Assembly (NCBI GenBank): GCA_029778715.1
Contig: JAKOPT010000138.1
Location: forward strand, 1-64,000
Length of the DNA stretch: 64,000 nucleotides
Direction of reading: 5' to 3'
Source: Actinomycetes bacterium
Lineage (GTDB): Bacteria > Actinomycetota > Actinomycetes > Actinomycetales > Dermatophilaceae
The position numbers and the translations under genes are program-made. Positions 45,785-55,026 of the stretch are shown here, piece after piece. Position 1 is the stretch's first letter; each line of letters starts with the position of its first letter. The notes beneath the pieces were generated by a model. It was given only the letters and a program-made list of their open reading frames with translations, was not told the origin of the DNA and made no database searches.

Positions 45785-46717
45785 TCAGAGCCGAGGGAGC
45801 AGGCGCGAGGAGTTTTCGCCCGATTCGTAGATGCGCGAGGCCGGGCCGACGATGAGGGGGTCGGGGGTGCCGACGACCGAGGGGTCCTTGGTCGGGAAGT
45901 CGACCTTGCTCAAGATGACGCGGAAGGCTTCGAGGCGGGCGCGCTTCTTGTCGTTGGACTTGATCGTCGTCCACGGGGCGTCACCGGTGTCGGTGTAGAA
46001 GAACATCGCCTCTTTGGCCTCGGTGTAGGCGTCCCACTTGTCGAGGCTGGCCAGGTCGGTGGGGGAGAGTTTCCACTGGCGCACCGGGTCGTTCTGGCGC
46101 GAGGAGAACCGGGCCAACTGCTCGGCCTGGCTCACCGAGAACCACAACTTGACCAAGGTGATGCCGGAGTTGACGAGCATCCGCTCCAACTCGGGGGCTT
46201 CACGCATGAACTCGAGGTACTGCTGGGGGGTGCAGTAGCCCATGACCCGCTCGACCCCGGCCCGGTTGTACCAGGAGCGGTCCATGAAGACGATCTCACC
46301 GCCACTGGGCAGGTGCTGGATGTAGCGCTGGAAGTACCACTGCGTGCGCTCGAGGTCGGTCGGCTTCTCAAGGGCGACGATGCGGGCGCCACGGGGATTG
46401 AGGTGCTCCATGAAGCGTTTGATCGCCCCGCCCTTGCCGGCGGCGTCACGCCCCTCGCAGATGACGAGGATCTTGTCGCCGCTCTCCTTGACGTGCAGTT
46501 GGAGTTTGAGGAACTCGATCTGCAACTGGCGCTTGGTCGCCTCGTATTCTTCGCGCGACAACTTCTTGTCGTAGGGATAGCCGATCCGCCAGGCCTTGGG
46601 GGCGGCGCCGGACACGGCGCCCTCGACGCGATCACCCTCAGGACCGGCGAGTTCTTCCATCTCGTCGAGTTCGTGGGCGTAGTCCTCGGTTACGGAGATG
46701 CGCTCGTCGTTGGTCAC
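45785..46717 (-). CDS. ppk2: Polyphosphate kinase 2 (class I-type PPK2)
   Basis: A 310-residue P-loop kinase that uses polyphosphate to phosphorylate nucleotides, or the reverse. Walker A is GRDAAGKGG (residues 89-97), Walker B/lid DRSWYNRAGVERVMGY, and the family QWKLSPTDLASLDKWDAYT follows. The N-terminal ~45 residues are acidic and variable. Separate from ppk1, so the cell has both polymer-making and polymer-using enzymes. A 31-bp gap separates it from phoU, on the same strand. Confidence 0.94.
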   Translation of the reverse strand: MTNDERISVTEDYAHELDEMEELAGPEGDRVEGAVSGAAPKAWRIGYPYDKKLSREEYEATKRQLQIEFLKLQLHVKESGDKILVICEGRDAAGKGGAIKRFMEHLNPRGARIVALEKPTDLERTQWYFQRYIQHLPSGGEIVFMDRSWYNRAGVERVMGYCTPQQYLEFMREAPELERMLVNSGITLVKLWFSVSQAEQLARFSSRQNDPVRQWKLSPTDLASLDKWDAYTEAKEAMFFYTDTGDAPWTTIKSNDKKRARLEAFRVILSKVDFPTKDPSVVGTPDPLIVGPASRIYESGENSSRLLPRL

Positions 46718-46748
46718 ATGCGTGATCCTAGCGACGGGCTTGGCGGCC

Positions 46749-47447
46749 TCAGCGGCGGGTTGGGAGGAGAACGTCTTCGGTGTCTTCGTGGCTGCCTTCG
46801 GCGTCCGGGTCGTAGTGGCCCGTGACGAGGTAGATGACGCGGTGTCCGACGGAGACGGCGTGGTCGGCGAACCGTTCGTAGTAGCGGCTGAGCAGGGTCA
46901 GGTCGACGGCGGTTTCGGTGCCGTGCGACCAGTCCGAGGCGGCGATCCGCTCGAAGAAGAGCCGGTGCAGGTCGTCCATCGCGTCGTCGTCCGCCTCGAT
47001 GGTGCGCGCGCCCTCGACATCCCGGGCGGCGATGATGGCCCCGGCCTTGAGGACGATGCTTTCCGCGACCCGCCCCATATCGACGACGACGGCCCGGAAC
47101 TCGGCGGGCACCGCGGACGACGGATATCGCAGCCGGGCGATCTTGGCGACGTGCCGGGCCAAATCCCCCATGCGCTCCAGATCCGAACTCATCCGCATCG
47201 CCGTGACGACCATCCGCAGGTCGGTGGCGACCGGTTGTTGCCGGGCGAGCAGGTCGATCGCCTGGAAGTCGAGGCGTTCGCGCAGGTCGTCGAGGTCGGC
47301 GTCGGCGGCGATGACCGACTCGGCGAGGACCAGGTCGGCGTCGAGGAGGGCGGTAGTGGCGCGGCTGATGGCCGAGCCGGCGAGCCGGGTCATCTCGACC
47401 AAGTCCTCGGTGACCCGGTCGAGGTCGTGGTGGAACGCCTTGCGCAT
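46749..47447 (-). CDS. phoU: Phosphate-signalling protein PhoU
   Basis: A 232-residue helical PhoU with two three-helix repeats and the acidic metal-binding motifs (DLERMGDLARHVAKIAR and YYERFADHAVSVGHR). It connects the Pst transporter to the SenX3 kinase and keeps the response off when phosphate is plentiful. Start ATG 47447. The C-terminus has an acidic tail (DPDAEGSHEDTEDV). Divergent from senX3. Confidence 0.93.
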   Translation of the reverse strand: MRKAFHHDLDRVTEDLVEMTRLAGSAISRATTALLDADLVLAESVIAADADLDDLRERLDFQAIDLLARQQPVATDLRMVVTAMRMSSDLERMGDLARHVAKIARLRYPSSAVPAEFRAVVVDMGRVAESIVLKAGAIIAARDVEGARTIEADDDAMDDLHRLFFERIAASDWSHGTETAVDLTLLSRYYERFADHAVSVGHRVIYLVTGHYDPDAEGSHEDTEDVLLPTRR

Positions 47448-47556
47448 CGGAACCGTCCTGGGTCGGCATACGTCGGAGTGCGGGCTGGGCGGCAGCGACC
47501 GCCACGACCGCAGCGACGGCATACCGGTGCCCGCCTGGGCAGCGTCGCAGTCTCCG

Positions 47557-47584
47557 GTGAACGTCGGTCGGCGCCCAGGTGAAC
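47557..47584 (-). promoter_or_regulatory. Degenerate PHO box between phoU and senX3
   Basis: On the minus strand GTTCACCTGGG and GTTCACCGGAG lie 22 bp apart (GTGAAC at 47557 and 47579), that is two good units with one degenerate unit between. It is 110 bp upstream of phoU and 83 bp upstream of senX3, so it may serve one or both. Confidence 0.55.
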
Positions 47585-47666
47585 ATCAGCGGGACCCCAG
47601 CCATGAGGTATGCCGCGCCGCTTGGCGGGCCCCGAACCCGCCCCCGCGGGCGTCTAGTCTGGCGCT

Positions 47667-48893
47667 GTGGATCCCGTGCTGGCGGCCACCCTCGGCGGTG
47701 GTGTCGGACTCGTCCTCGGCGCCCTCGCGGTCGTCGCGGCGAGTCTGTCCGAGCGTTCGCAACGGACCGTGCCGCCGACCACCGAGCCGCCGCTGCCCCG
47801 CGGGATCGGCGATGTCCTCAGCGTGCTCCGCTCGATCGGGATCGTGCTCGATGCCTCCGACGCGGTCGTCAGCACCTCCTCGTCAGCGGTGGCCTACGGG
47901 TTGGTGCGTCATGGGGAGCTGGTCCACAAGGAGTTGCGTCACCTCGCGCGGCAAGTGCGCCGCGACGGCATCATCCGAGAGGCCGAACTCGAACTGACCA
48001 AGGGCCCCACCGGCGCAGGCAGCACCGTCATGCGGGCTCGGGTCGCGCCCCTCGGCAGTGCCCACGTGCTCGTCCTCGCCGAGGATCACACCCACGCCCG
48101 CCGGGTCGAGGAGATCCGGCGCGACTTCATCGCCAACGTCTCCCACGAACTCAAGACCCCGGTCGGCGGCATTTCTCTGCTCTCCGAGGCGATCCTCGAC
48201 GCCCGCGACGACCCGGAAGCCGTGGCCCGCTTCGGCGAACGGATCCGGGTCGAGTCGTCGCGGCTGAGCCGCCTGGTCAAGGAGATCGTCGACCTTTCGC
48301 GCCTGCAGGTCCAAGACACCCTTCACGAGCCGCAGTTGGTCGCCATCGCCGACGTCATCAGTGAGGCCGTCGACCGGGTGCACGTCTCGGCCGATGCTCG
48401 TTCGATCACCATCGACGTCGTCACGGAGAGCGACCTGCGGGTCTACGGTGACCGGGAACTTCTCGTCACCGCCGTCGCCAATCTCGTCTCCAACGCGGTC
48501 AACTACTCCGACGACCGTACCCGCGTCGCCGTGGGGGCCCGGCGGGTGGGGGAGATGGTGGAGGTCTCGGTCGCCGACCAAGGCCACGGCATACCCTTGG
48601 GGGAGCAGGAGCGGATCTTCGAGCGGTTCTACCGGGTCGACGCGGCGCGCTCGCGGGCCACCGGCGGCACCGGTTTGGGCCTGGCGATCGTCAAGCACAT
48701 CTGCGCCAACCACGGCGGCGAGGTGAGTCTGTGGAGCGCCGAAGGCCACGGCTCCACGTTCACCGTCCGCTTGCCCCTGGCCCCCTCCCCGACCCCCGAC
48801 GAGCCTCTCGTCCTCCCCGCGACCGCGGTGCCTGCCGCGCCGCTGTCGCCCAGTTCGTCCAACTCGACCAGCCAAGGAGACCAGCCCTCATGA
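47667..48893 (+). CDS. senX3: Sensor histidine kinase SenX3
   Basis: A 408-residue kinase: one or two N-terminal membrane helices (LGGGVGLVLGALAVVAA), a PAS-like region, the H-box FIANVSHELKTPVGG (His160), then N-, G1- and G2-box ATPase motifs (NLVSNAVNYSDD, VADQGHGIP, TGGTGLGLAIVKHI). A Pro/Ser-rich tail of about 35 residues follows. Senses phosphate status with PhoU and Pst. Overlaps regX3 by 4 bp. Confidence 0.94.
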   Translation: MDPVLAATLGGGVGLVLGALAVVAASLSERSQRTVPPTTEPPLPRGIGDVLSVLRSIGIVLDASDAVVSTSSSAVAYGLVRHGELVHKELRHLARQVRRDGIIREAELELTKGPTGAGSTVMRARVAPLGSAHVLVLAEDHTHARRVEEIRRDFIANVSHELKTPVGGISLLSEAILDARDDPEAVARFGERIRVESSRLSRLVKEIVDLSRLQVQDTLHEPQLVAIADVISEAVDRVHVSADARSITIDVVTESDLRVYGDRELLVTAVANLVSNAVNYSDDRTRVAVGARRVGEMVEVSVADQGHGIPLGEQERIFERFYRVDAARSRATGGTGLGLAIVKHICANHGGEVSLWSAEGHGSTFTVRLPLAPSPTPDEPLVLPATAVPAAPLSPSSSNSTSQGDQPS

Positions 48894-49570
48894 CTCGCAT
48901 CCTCGTCGTCGAGGACGAAGTGTCCTTCTCCGACCCGCTCTCCTACCTGCTGCGCAAGGAGGGGTACGAGGTGGCGGTCGCCGAGACCGGCCCGGATGCC
49001 TTGGCCGAGTTCGACGCGGCCGGTGCCGACCTGGTCCTCCTCGATCTCATGTTGCCGGGGTTGTCCGGGGTCGACGTATGCCGCGTGCTCCGCTCCAAGT
49101 CGAACGTGCCCGTCATCATGTTGACCGCCAAGGACAGTGAGGTCGACAAGGTCGTCGGCCTGGAACTCGGCGCCGACGACTACGTAACCAAGCCCTACTC
49201 CTCCCGGGAACTGCTCGCCCGGATCAAGGCGGTGCTGCGGCGCCTCAGCGAACCCGAGGAGTTGCTGCCCGCCACGCTCGAAGCGGGACCGGTGCGCATG
49301 GATGTCGAGCGGCACGTCGTCTCCGTGGGCGGGCGCGCGGTGCCGATGCCGCTGAAGGAGTTCGAACTCCTCGAGTTGTTGTTGCGCAACGTCGGCCGGG
49401 TGCTCACCCGGATGCAACTCATCGACCGGGTCTGGGGCAGCGACTACGTCGGCGACACCAAGACCCTTGACGTCCACGTCAAGCGGCTGCGCGCCAAGAT
49501 CGAACCCGACCCGGCGCACCCGCGGCACATCGTCACGGTGCGCGGCCTGGGGTACAAGTACGAGGCCTGA
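48890..49570 (+). CDS. regX3: Phosphate response regulator RegX3
   Basis: A 226-residue OmpR-family regulator. Receiver with phospho-acceptor Asp52 (LVLLDLMLPGLSG) and Lys in YVTKPYSSRELLARI; winged-helix domain with KEFELLELLLRNVGRVLTRM. It should bind the GTTCAC direct repeats found upstream of pstS, ppk1 and phoU/senX3. Confidence 0.95.
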   Translation: MTRILVVEDEVSFSDPLSYLLRKEGYEVAVAETGPDALAEFDAAGADLVLLDLMLPGLSGVDVCRVLRSKSNVPVIMLTAKDSEVDKVVGLELGADDYVTKPYSSRELLARIKAVLRRLSEPEELLPATLEAGPVRMDVERHVVSVGGRAVPMPLKEFELLELLLRNVGRVLTRMQLIDRVWGSDYVGDTKTLDVHVKRLRAKIEPDPAHPRHIVTVRGLGYKYEA

Positions 49571-49576
49571 ACGTCA

Positions 49577-49610
49577 CCACCCCGCGGCCGACATGCCGGG
49601 CGCGGGGTGG
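49577..49610. terminator. Terminator hairpins between regX3 and lpqE
   Basis: CCACCCCGCG (49577-49586) pairs with CGCGGGGTGG (49601-49610). A second stem, GGCGGGTC/GACCCGCC (49616-49644), follows and can end the convergent lpqE transcript. Confidence 0.65.
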
Positions 49611-49660
49611 GAAGGGGCGGGTCGGCGGCTGAGCCGGACCCGCCGAGGGGAAAGGCGGGC

Positions 49661-50128
49661 TTAGGAGGCCGGCTTGTAGTCGGCGTAGAAGCGCTCCGGG
49701 GAGACGACCGGCACCTGGGCCAGGTTGTCGCCGGTGCCGCTGGTGCTGATTTTGAGGGTGACCAACTGGCCGGCAACGGCCGGCATACCCGTCATCGTCA
49801 GGTCGTCCTTGTCGGCCAGGTTGACCGACGAGTAGGCCGGCACGCTTGCGGTGACCTGGCTGGCACCGCTGGTCGCAAAGGTGACGACGACCTTCTTGTC
49901 GCTCTTGTTGACGAATTGGCCGGCGACTCGGCCACCCCCACCGGACTTGGTGCTGCCGACGACCACGAGTCCGCGGACGGCGAGGTCACCGCCGAGGTCG
50001 AGGTTGATCCCGTCGCTGGCCTGATACGGCATATCCGTCTGGACCGGCGACATGATGGCGCAGCCACTCGTCGTGAGGGCCGCAGCAAGGGCGAGGGTGG
50101 CGGCAACGCGCGAGGCCTTGGTGATCAC
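49661..50128 (-). CDS. LpqE-like lipoprotein
   Basis: A 155-residue lipoprotein: signal peptide with lipobox TSGC, then a beta-rich domain ([17 protein letters not shown]..., [19 protein letters not shown]). It is divergent from carD, the arrangement of lpqE and carD in mycobacteria. Function unknown; possibly a copper- or envelope-related surface protein. Confidence 0.8.
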   Translation of the reverse strand: MITKASRVAATLALAAALTTSGCAIMSPVQTDMPYQASDGINLDLGGDLAVRGLVVVGSTKSGGGGRVAGQFVNKSDKKVVVTFATSGASQVTASVPAYSSVNLADKDDLTMTGMPAVAGQLVTLKISTSGTGDNLAQVPVVSPERFYADYKPAS

Positions 50129-50370
50129 GGGGTCAGCGTAGCGCGCACCCGCGGCAGCGGCCCATGGGGGCGGCCCTTTTCGAGTTCAGCGACCCTGCCG
50201 GGCGGCGAGCGGAGGTGCGGTTCCTCGGGGTGTGCGTCGTGCCAGGCTGCGTTGGCCACGGCCTCTTCGGGCGCGCGCGTGCCCGAGAACCCGCTGGTTG
50301 TCAAGCCCCAGGTTGCCGGGCAGTGCTCGGTGAAATAGGCCCTGACCTGCGCAAACGGCGTCCGCTCGAG

Positions 50371-50400
50371 TTCGGGGCGGGGGCAAAGTCGTGCTATTCT
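50371..50400 (+). promoter_or_regulatory. Probable carD promoter
   Basis: TATTCT (50395-50400) is a good -10; TTCGGG (50371-50376) is a weak -35 at 18 bp. Transcription would begin near 50407, with AAAGGGG serving as ribosome site 10 bp before the ATG. The remaining part of the ~300-bp lpqE-carD gap shows no gene. Confidence 0.5.
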
Positions 50401-50427
50401 GGAGGTCGCGAAAGGGGACAACACCAC

Positions 50428-50910
50428 ATGGTTTTCACAGTTGGCGAGACGGTCGTCTACCCGCACCACGGCGCCGCCCGCATCGAGGAGATCAAAACCC
50501 GCGTCATCCGCGGCGAAGAAAAGCTCTACCTCAAGCTCAAGGTGGCCCAAGGCGATCTCGTCATCGAGGTCCCCGCGGAGAACTGCGACCTCGTGGGTGT
50601 CCGCGATGTCGTGAGCAAGGAGGGCCTGGACCGGGTCTTCGAGGTGCTCCGTGCCCCGCACGCCGAGGAGCCGACCAACTGGTCGCGACGATTCAAGGCC
50701 AACCTCGAAAAGCTCGCCTCCGGCGACGTCATCAAGGTCGCCGAGGTCGTGCGTGACCTGTGGCGTCGCGACAAGGACCGCGGCTTGTCCGCGGGCGAAA
50801 AGCGCATGCTCGCCAAGGCCCGCCAGATCCTCGTCTCCGAACTCGCCCTGGCCGAGAAGACCGACGAGACCAAGGCCGAGTCGATCCTCGACGAGGTCCT
50901 CGCCTCCTGA
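50428..50910 (+). CDS. carD: RNA polymerase-binding transcription factor CarD
   Basis: A 160-residue CarD that stabilises open complexes at rRNA and other promoters. N-terminal RNA-polymerase interaction domain ([20 protein letters not shown]), C-terminal helical DNA-binding domain with the key Trp in [13 protein letters not shown]. Upstream of ispD and ispF, as in other actinobacteria. Confidence 0.96.
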   Translation: MVFTVGETVVYPHHGAARIEEIKTRVIRGEEKLYLKLKVAQGDLVIEVPAENCDLVGVRDVVSKEGLDRVFEVLRAPHAEEPTNWSRRFKANLEKLASGDVIKVAEVVRDLWRRDKDRGLSAGEKRMLAKARQILVSELALAEKTDETKAESILDEVLAS

Positions 50911-50941
50911 GTCGCCGCCCCGCGGCCTACCTCTTCCTCAC

Positions 50942-51643
50942 GTGACCGACGCCGACGCCACCTCATCCGGTGGGGTCGGCGTCGTCATTGTGGCTGCTGG
51001 CGCCGGCGCTCGGTTGGGCGCGGGGATGCCGAAGGCGTTCGTCGAGGTGGGGGGCAGGTCCCTGCTGTCGTATGCCGTGGAGCGGGCCGCCGCGGTCGCC
51101 GACCTGGCCGCGTTGGTCATCGTCGTCGCCGAGCAGGTGCTGGCGCACCGCGCGTGGCCGGCTGACGTCGAGGCGGTCCTCCCCGCCGGGGCGCGGTGGG
51201 TGGCCGGTGGCGCCGAGCGCAGCGACTCGGTGCGGGCCGGGTTGGCGGCGCTGGGGGGCGATGCGGGCGATGTCGTGCTCATCCACGACGCGGCGCGGGC
51301 GTTCACCCCGACGAGCGTCTTCGACGACGTGGTCGCGGCGGTGCGGGCCGGTGCAGCGGGGGCGGTGCCCGGGTTGCCGGTTGTCGACACGATCAAGACG
51401 GTCGACGCCCACGGGGTCATCACCGGCACCCCCGACCGGTCGGTGTTGCGCGCGGTGCAGACCCCGCAGGGGTTCCGCGCGGAGGTGTTGCGGGCGGCAT
51501 ACGCCTCCGGTCTGGACGCCACCGACGACGCGGCTTTGGTCGAACTCGCCGGCCACCATGTCGTCGTCGTGGACGGCCACCCGTTGGCGTTCAAGGTGAC
51601 CACTCCCGAGGACCTGGAGCGGGCCGCGCTCCTCGTTCGTTGA
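50942..51643 (+). CDS. ispD: 2-C-methyl-D-erythritol 4-phosphate cytidylyltransferase
   Basis: A 233-residue enzyme of the non-mevalonate isoprenoid pathway. The CTP-binding loop is VAAGAGARLGAGMPKAF, followed by HDAARAFT and RAVQTPQGFRAEVL. GTG start at 50942, 31 bp after carD. The family usually has a Gly/Ala-rich P-loop exactly like this. Confidence 0.94.
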   Translation: MTDADATSSGGVGVVIVAAGAGARLGAGMPKAFVEVGGRSLLSYAVERAAAVADLAALVIVVAEQVLAHRAWPADVEAVLPAGARWVAGGAERSDSVRAGLAALGGDAGDVVLIHDAARAFTPTSVFDDVVAAVRAGAAGAVPGLPVVDTIKTVDAHGVITGTPDRSVLRAVQTPQGFRAEVLRAAYASGLDATDDAALVELAGHHVVVVDGHPLAFKVTTPEDLERAALLVR

Positions 51644-51685
51644 CTAGCGCGCCGCGTGTCGTCGACGGCTGCTTGGATGGGCCCT

Positions 51686-52189
51686 ATGACGCACCTTCCG
51701 CGCGTGGGGATCGGCACCGACGTTCATGCGTATGCCGCGGACCCGGCCCGTCCGCTGTGGGTGGCGGGGCTGCTGTGGCCTGGGGAACCGGGGCTGGACG
51801 GGCATTCGGATGCCGATGTCGCTGCACACGCGGCCTGCGATGCCTTGTTCACCGCGGCCGGGATCGGGGATCTGGGGGCGCATTTCGGCACGTCGCGGCC
51901 CGAGTTCGCCGGCGCCTCGGGCGTGGCCCTGTTGGGGGAAGCGGCCCGGCTGGTGCGCGAGGCGGGCTTCGAGATCGGCAACATCGCCATTCAGGTCGTG
52001 GGCAACCGACCCAAGATCGGGTCCCGGCGAACCGAGGCTCAGGAGGCACTTTCGGCGGCGGCCGGGGCACCGGTGTCGGTGAGCGGCACGACGACCGACG
52101 GTCTGGGGCTCACCGGTCGAGGTGAAGGGATCGCAGCGATCGCCACCGCACTCGTGATCGCCAGGGCGTCGACACAGCCTGCGGGTTGA
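51686..52189 (+). CDS. ispF: 2-C-methyl-D-erythritol 2,4-cyclodiphosphate synthase
   Basis: A 167-residue enzyme, two steps after IspD. Zinc ligands are in GIGTDVHAY (Asp, His) and the second His in [27 protein letters not shown] and [19 protein letters not shown] complete the active site. ATG 51686; an in-frame ATG at 51677 is less likely. 42 bp after ispD. Confidence 0.95.
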   Translation: MTHLPRVGIGTDVHAYAADPARPLWVAGLLWPGEPGLDGHSDADVAAHAACDALFTAAGIGDLGAHFGTSRPEFAGASGVALLGEAARLVREAGFEIGNIAIQVVGNRPKIGSRRTEAQEALSAAAGAPVSVSGTTTDGLGLTGRGEGIAAIATALVIARASTQPAG

Positions 52190-52302
52190 CGAGGCGGACC
52201 CTTTTCGCAGGCGGCTTGCGGAGGGCCTGCCCCGGGTCAGGCCCGGCTCCGCGAGGGCGGACCCGTCAGCGAGGACGTGTTGATCGTCGAAGTTGGCCGC
52301 GG

Positions 52303-52758
52303 CTACCCCTTTTCGCCGCAGTGCGCGACAACGTACTCGTTGACTCGCTGCCATGAGCCCTGGGTTGTCAGCGCCGACATCAGGCCCGATGCCAGTCCGC
52401 CAAGAGGGTCGCTGATGGAGTTGCCGGCAGTGTCGATCTGCTTTTGAAGGCTGTCGCGGATCTTGGCGACGTCGGGCTCAATATCGTCCGGGGCCACCTT
52501 GTCGAGTTTGTCGAAGATCGTCACCACGTCCCCCATGGCTCCCAGTGCCATACCCAATCCGGCGAACGTCTGTGTCAGGGGATCCTTGGTGTTCTCGATG
52601 TCCTTGGCGGCGGCGTTGTACTTCGAGAGATAGGCGTCCTTTTGCTCGTGATACACGGTGCAGAACGCCTCGGGAGTTCGAGGGGTCCCGCATCCGGCGG
52701 GGAGCAGGGCTGCGATGACGGCGAGGGGCGCAAGGCGTCGGGTCCAGACACTTGACAT
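52303..52758 (-). CDS. Putative lipoprotein
   Basis: A 151-residue precursor with a lipobox (LLPAGC) after a short signal peptide, then helices with few features (FCTVYHEQKDAYLSKYNAAA) and three further Cys. No family recognised. It lies convergent to ispF with a hairpin-prone gap of 113 bp. The GC is slightly lower than neighbours. The gap upstream to 53048 (290 bp) shows nothing I can support. Confidence 0.7.
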   Translation of the reverse strand: MSSVWTRRLAPLAVIAALLPAGCGTPRTPEAFCTVYHEQKDAYLSKYNAAAKDIENTKDPLTQTFAGLGMALGAMGDVVTIFDKLDKVAPDDIEPDVAKIRDSLQKQIDTAGNSISDPLGGLASGLMSALTTQGSWQRVNEYVVAHCGEKG

Positions 52759-53048
52759 GAGGCCTCCTTCGGTGGACCTATGGCAAACGTAAACGCGGAA
52801 CAAGCCTGGCCGCGCGACTCGTCATGCCCACACTTCTGGGGACAACGGGACGGATCATCATGGGGTCGTCCTCGACAGAGACGGCATGCAGCATGTACGC
52901 CTCTTCACAATTGAGGTGCTCGTTGGGGGCGAAATCCGCCACCGACGCGCAGTACGAGCACAACCCTCATCTGTGATGAGCCGCCATAGCCCTCACCCCA
53001 CGCCCCGGGACACGATGGGCACGGGCGGTTTCGACGAAGCGGGCGACG

Positions 53049-53708
53049 TCAGTGGGCGTCGGGAATATCGGGGATCCGGGGTGCCGGTTGAGCGGGGGCA
53101 GTGGGAGGCGTCGGACCCGAAGATTGGGCAGGAGACTGGACCCCGGGGGATGGGACCGGCTGCGCGGAAGAGGGCATGGGAGGTGGCCAGCCGTGCGGGT
53201 CGGGCGCCTGCTGACTCGGCGCGGGCTGGCCTGAGACTGTCGGTTCTGGACCGGGTTGCGCGGGGTATGGCTGCTGCTGCGGCGCGGCATACGGGTAGGG
53301 GGTTGGTGCTGCCGGAGCAGCGGGCACCGGGTAGGGCTGGGGAGTGGGCGCCGACGCTTCGGGCGGCGCCCAGGGGGATCCGCTTCCAGGCGCTGGGGCC
53401 GGGGGAACCCGGAGCATTCCTCGGCCGGCCATGAAGGCGCCGACGAGGATCGCGCCGATGCCGACGAGTTCGAGTATCGAGGTGAGGTAGCCGACCCAGA
53501 TGGTCTCGGCCATGACCCGAATAGGAATCATGCCCAGTCCGCGCATGAGGTAGTAACTCGAACTGAAGAGGTGCAAGAAGGCACCGACCATGACGAGGAT
53601 TGCCCATACGCCGCGTTTCACGTGGAGCAGACTCACGACGATTGCGGCCAACCACAGCATCACCCAGACGACGTTGATGGCGACGTAAGCCCAGTTCACG
53701 GCGAACAT
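53049..53708 (-). CDS. Membrane protein with long Pro-rich cytoplasmic tail
   Basis: A 219-residue protein: three membrane helices in the first ~100 residues (VAINVVWVMLWLAAIVVSLL, then GVWAILVMVGAFLHLFSSSY and a third around IGAILVGAFMAG). A ~115-residue Pro/Ala/Gln-rich, probably disordered tail follows (PYPYAAPQQQPYPAQPG). Unknown function; such tails often bind other proteins. Lower GC in the membrane part. Confidence 0.75.
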   Translation of the reverse strand: MFAVNWAYVAINVVWVMLWLAAIVVSLLHVKRGVWAILVMVGAFLHLFSSSYYLMRGLGMIPIRVMAETIWVGYLTSILELVGIGAILVGAFMAGRGMLRVPPAPAPGSGSPWAPPEASAPTPQPYPVPAAPAAPTPYPYAAPQQQPYPAQPGPEPTVSGQPAPSQQAPDPHGWPPPMPSSAQPVPSPGVQSPAQSSGPTPPTAPAQPAPRIPDIPDAH

Positions 53709-54102
53709 AAATCGAGGGTACGACGCGTCGACGCATCCTCCCAGGCTTTGCCGGGGCCGATCCCGCACTCCGTTGAGCGGGCACGCCCAAACTGCGGGCG
53801 AAGAGCCGCACCAGGGGCGCGGTCCCAGGCGCGTCGAAGGGGTCCTCCTGACGGGTCGGGAGGGGACCATCTTCATGTCTTTGACCAGCGGTTACGTCGT
53901 CATGACGGGCGACTGGGGCGCTACGGCGGCGAGGATTGTCGGTGGCGACCAACCCCCGGTCGGCGCCTCTCACGGGTCAGGGCGGGCGTTGCGCGACCGA
54001 CGTGACATCGACCACTGATGGCACCCCAGGACCAGGGAGCAACGCAGCCGAATGGGGGGAAATCACGCGGTGGAGTGTGAGTCACCCGTAGGGTGTCGGG
54101 TC
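53709..54102. other. 394-bp gap without supported gene
   Basis: Open frames here (for example around 53878-54018) lack family features and ribosome sites. The sequence AGGGTACGACGC (53715-53726) could be part of a minus-strand promoter for the membrane protein. Nothing else recognised. Confidence 0.5.
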
Positions 54103-54789
54103 ATGGCAGGCCGTATGCCGCGACCGTTGCGCCCGGCTCTGGTGTGGACCGGGGGGCTGGTGCTCGTCGTCGCCGCGCTGGCCTTGACCATGCACTTCGG
54201 CTGGTGGGGGAAGGCCCCGGCACCCGCATCTTCGCTGGCTGCGGGAACAACGCCGTCGCCCAGCGCCTCACCGACTCCTTCCGGGAGTCCGTCGCCGTCG
54301 CCCAGTTCGCCGAATCCGTCGGGTATGCCGAGCCGAATCAGCGTCACCACAACGGCCGGCATCACCCTGGTGGACGCGAAAATCATTCCCGTTCAATTGA
54401 AGTCCGACGGTGCCCTCGAACCACCCTTCGGGGTCGTGGGGTGGTATGCCGGGTCGGGCTGGCCCAAACCAGGCTGGCCGGGGGCGAGCATTCTCGCGGG
54501 GCATATCAACTCGGCTGCTCTGGGGCCGGACACGTTTGCCAAGATCATCGACGCTCGGCCCGGGGACCGGATCGAGGTGCGTTTCGACTCCGGGGACCAG
54601 GTGTCTTTCACGGTGACCAAGTCGGCTGCGGAAAGCAAGGTCGACGTGCCCGGCGACAAGTCGATCTGGGATGCCGGCAACCCTAGACCGCTCCTTCGGC
54701 TCATTACCTGCGATCCTGGCACGCCCCTGCAGGGCGGGCACTACGAAGGCAATTGGGTCGTCTGGGCAGACCTGGCCAGCGCCAACTGA
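54103..54789 (+). CDS. Class F-like sortase (transpeptidase), atypical active site
   Basis: A 228-residue membrane-anchored sortase: helix ~14-32, Pro/Ser linker, then a catalytic beta-barrel. His in SILAGHIN and Cys in RLITCDPG match the class F pattern. The position where the family usually has the catalytic Arg (HYRDN) reads HYEGN here, so the Arg is missing or shifted. It would cleave and link surface proteins to the wall. An adjacent C-terminally anchored protein may be its substrate, though it has no LPXTG. ATG 54103, with ATG 54115 possible. Confidence 0.75.
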   Translation: MAGRMPRPLRPALVWTGGLVLVVAALALTMHFGWWGKAPAPASSLAAGTTPSPSASPTPSGSPSPSPSSPNPSGMPSRISVTTTAGITLVDAKIIPVQLKSDGALEPPFGVVGWYAGSGWPKPGWPGASILAGHINSAALGPDTFAKIIDARPGDRIEVRFDSGDQVSFTVTKSAAESKVDVPGDKSIWDAGNPRPLLRLITCDPGTPLQGGHYEGNWVVWADLASAN

Positions 54790-55026
54790 CTGGTTCGTCA
54801 CCAATCGGTCCGCCCAGGGTGACGTATTCGCCAGCCGCCCAAGGCGTTTTCCCAAGGCGATTTCCCCAGGCGTCAAGTTCGCCTCCAGAGCCGCTGTCGA
54901 ACGACCGGATTCGCGGCCGATGTCGGTCCCCCGAATGAGTAGTCAAGGGCCTGCGCGCGGGCGTATCGTGGCGGACGGACTGCGCACGTGTTTCGGCAGT
55001 TCGTCGACGTTGGAAAGCAGGGAGTC

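Noticed and set aside
52778-52963. 61-codon minus-strand open frame
   Set aside because: No ribosome site, family resemblance or codon bias; too short to support.
53878-54018. Small plus-strand frame beginning MSLTSGYVVMTGDW
   Set aside because: Looks protein-like for about 25 residues, but has no ribosome site, no homologous motif and a composition shift at the end.
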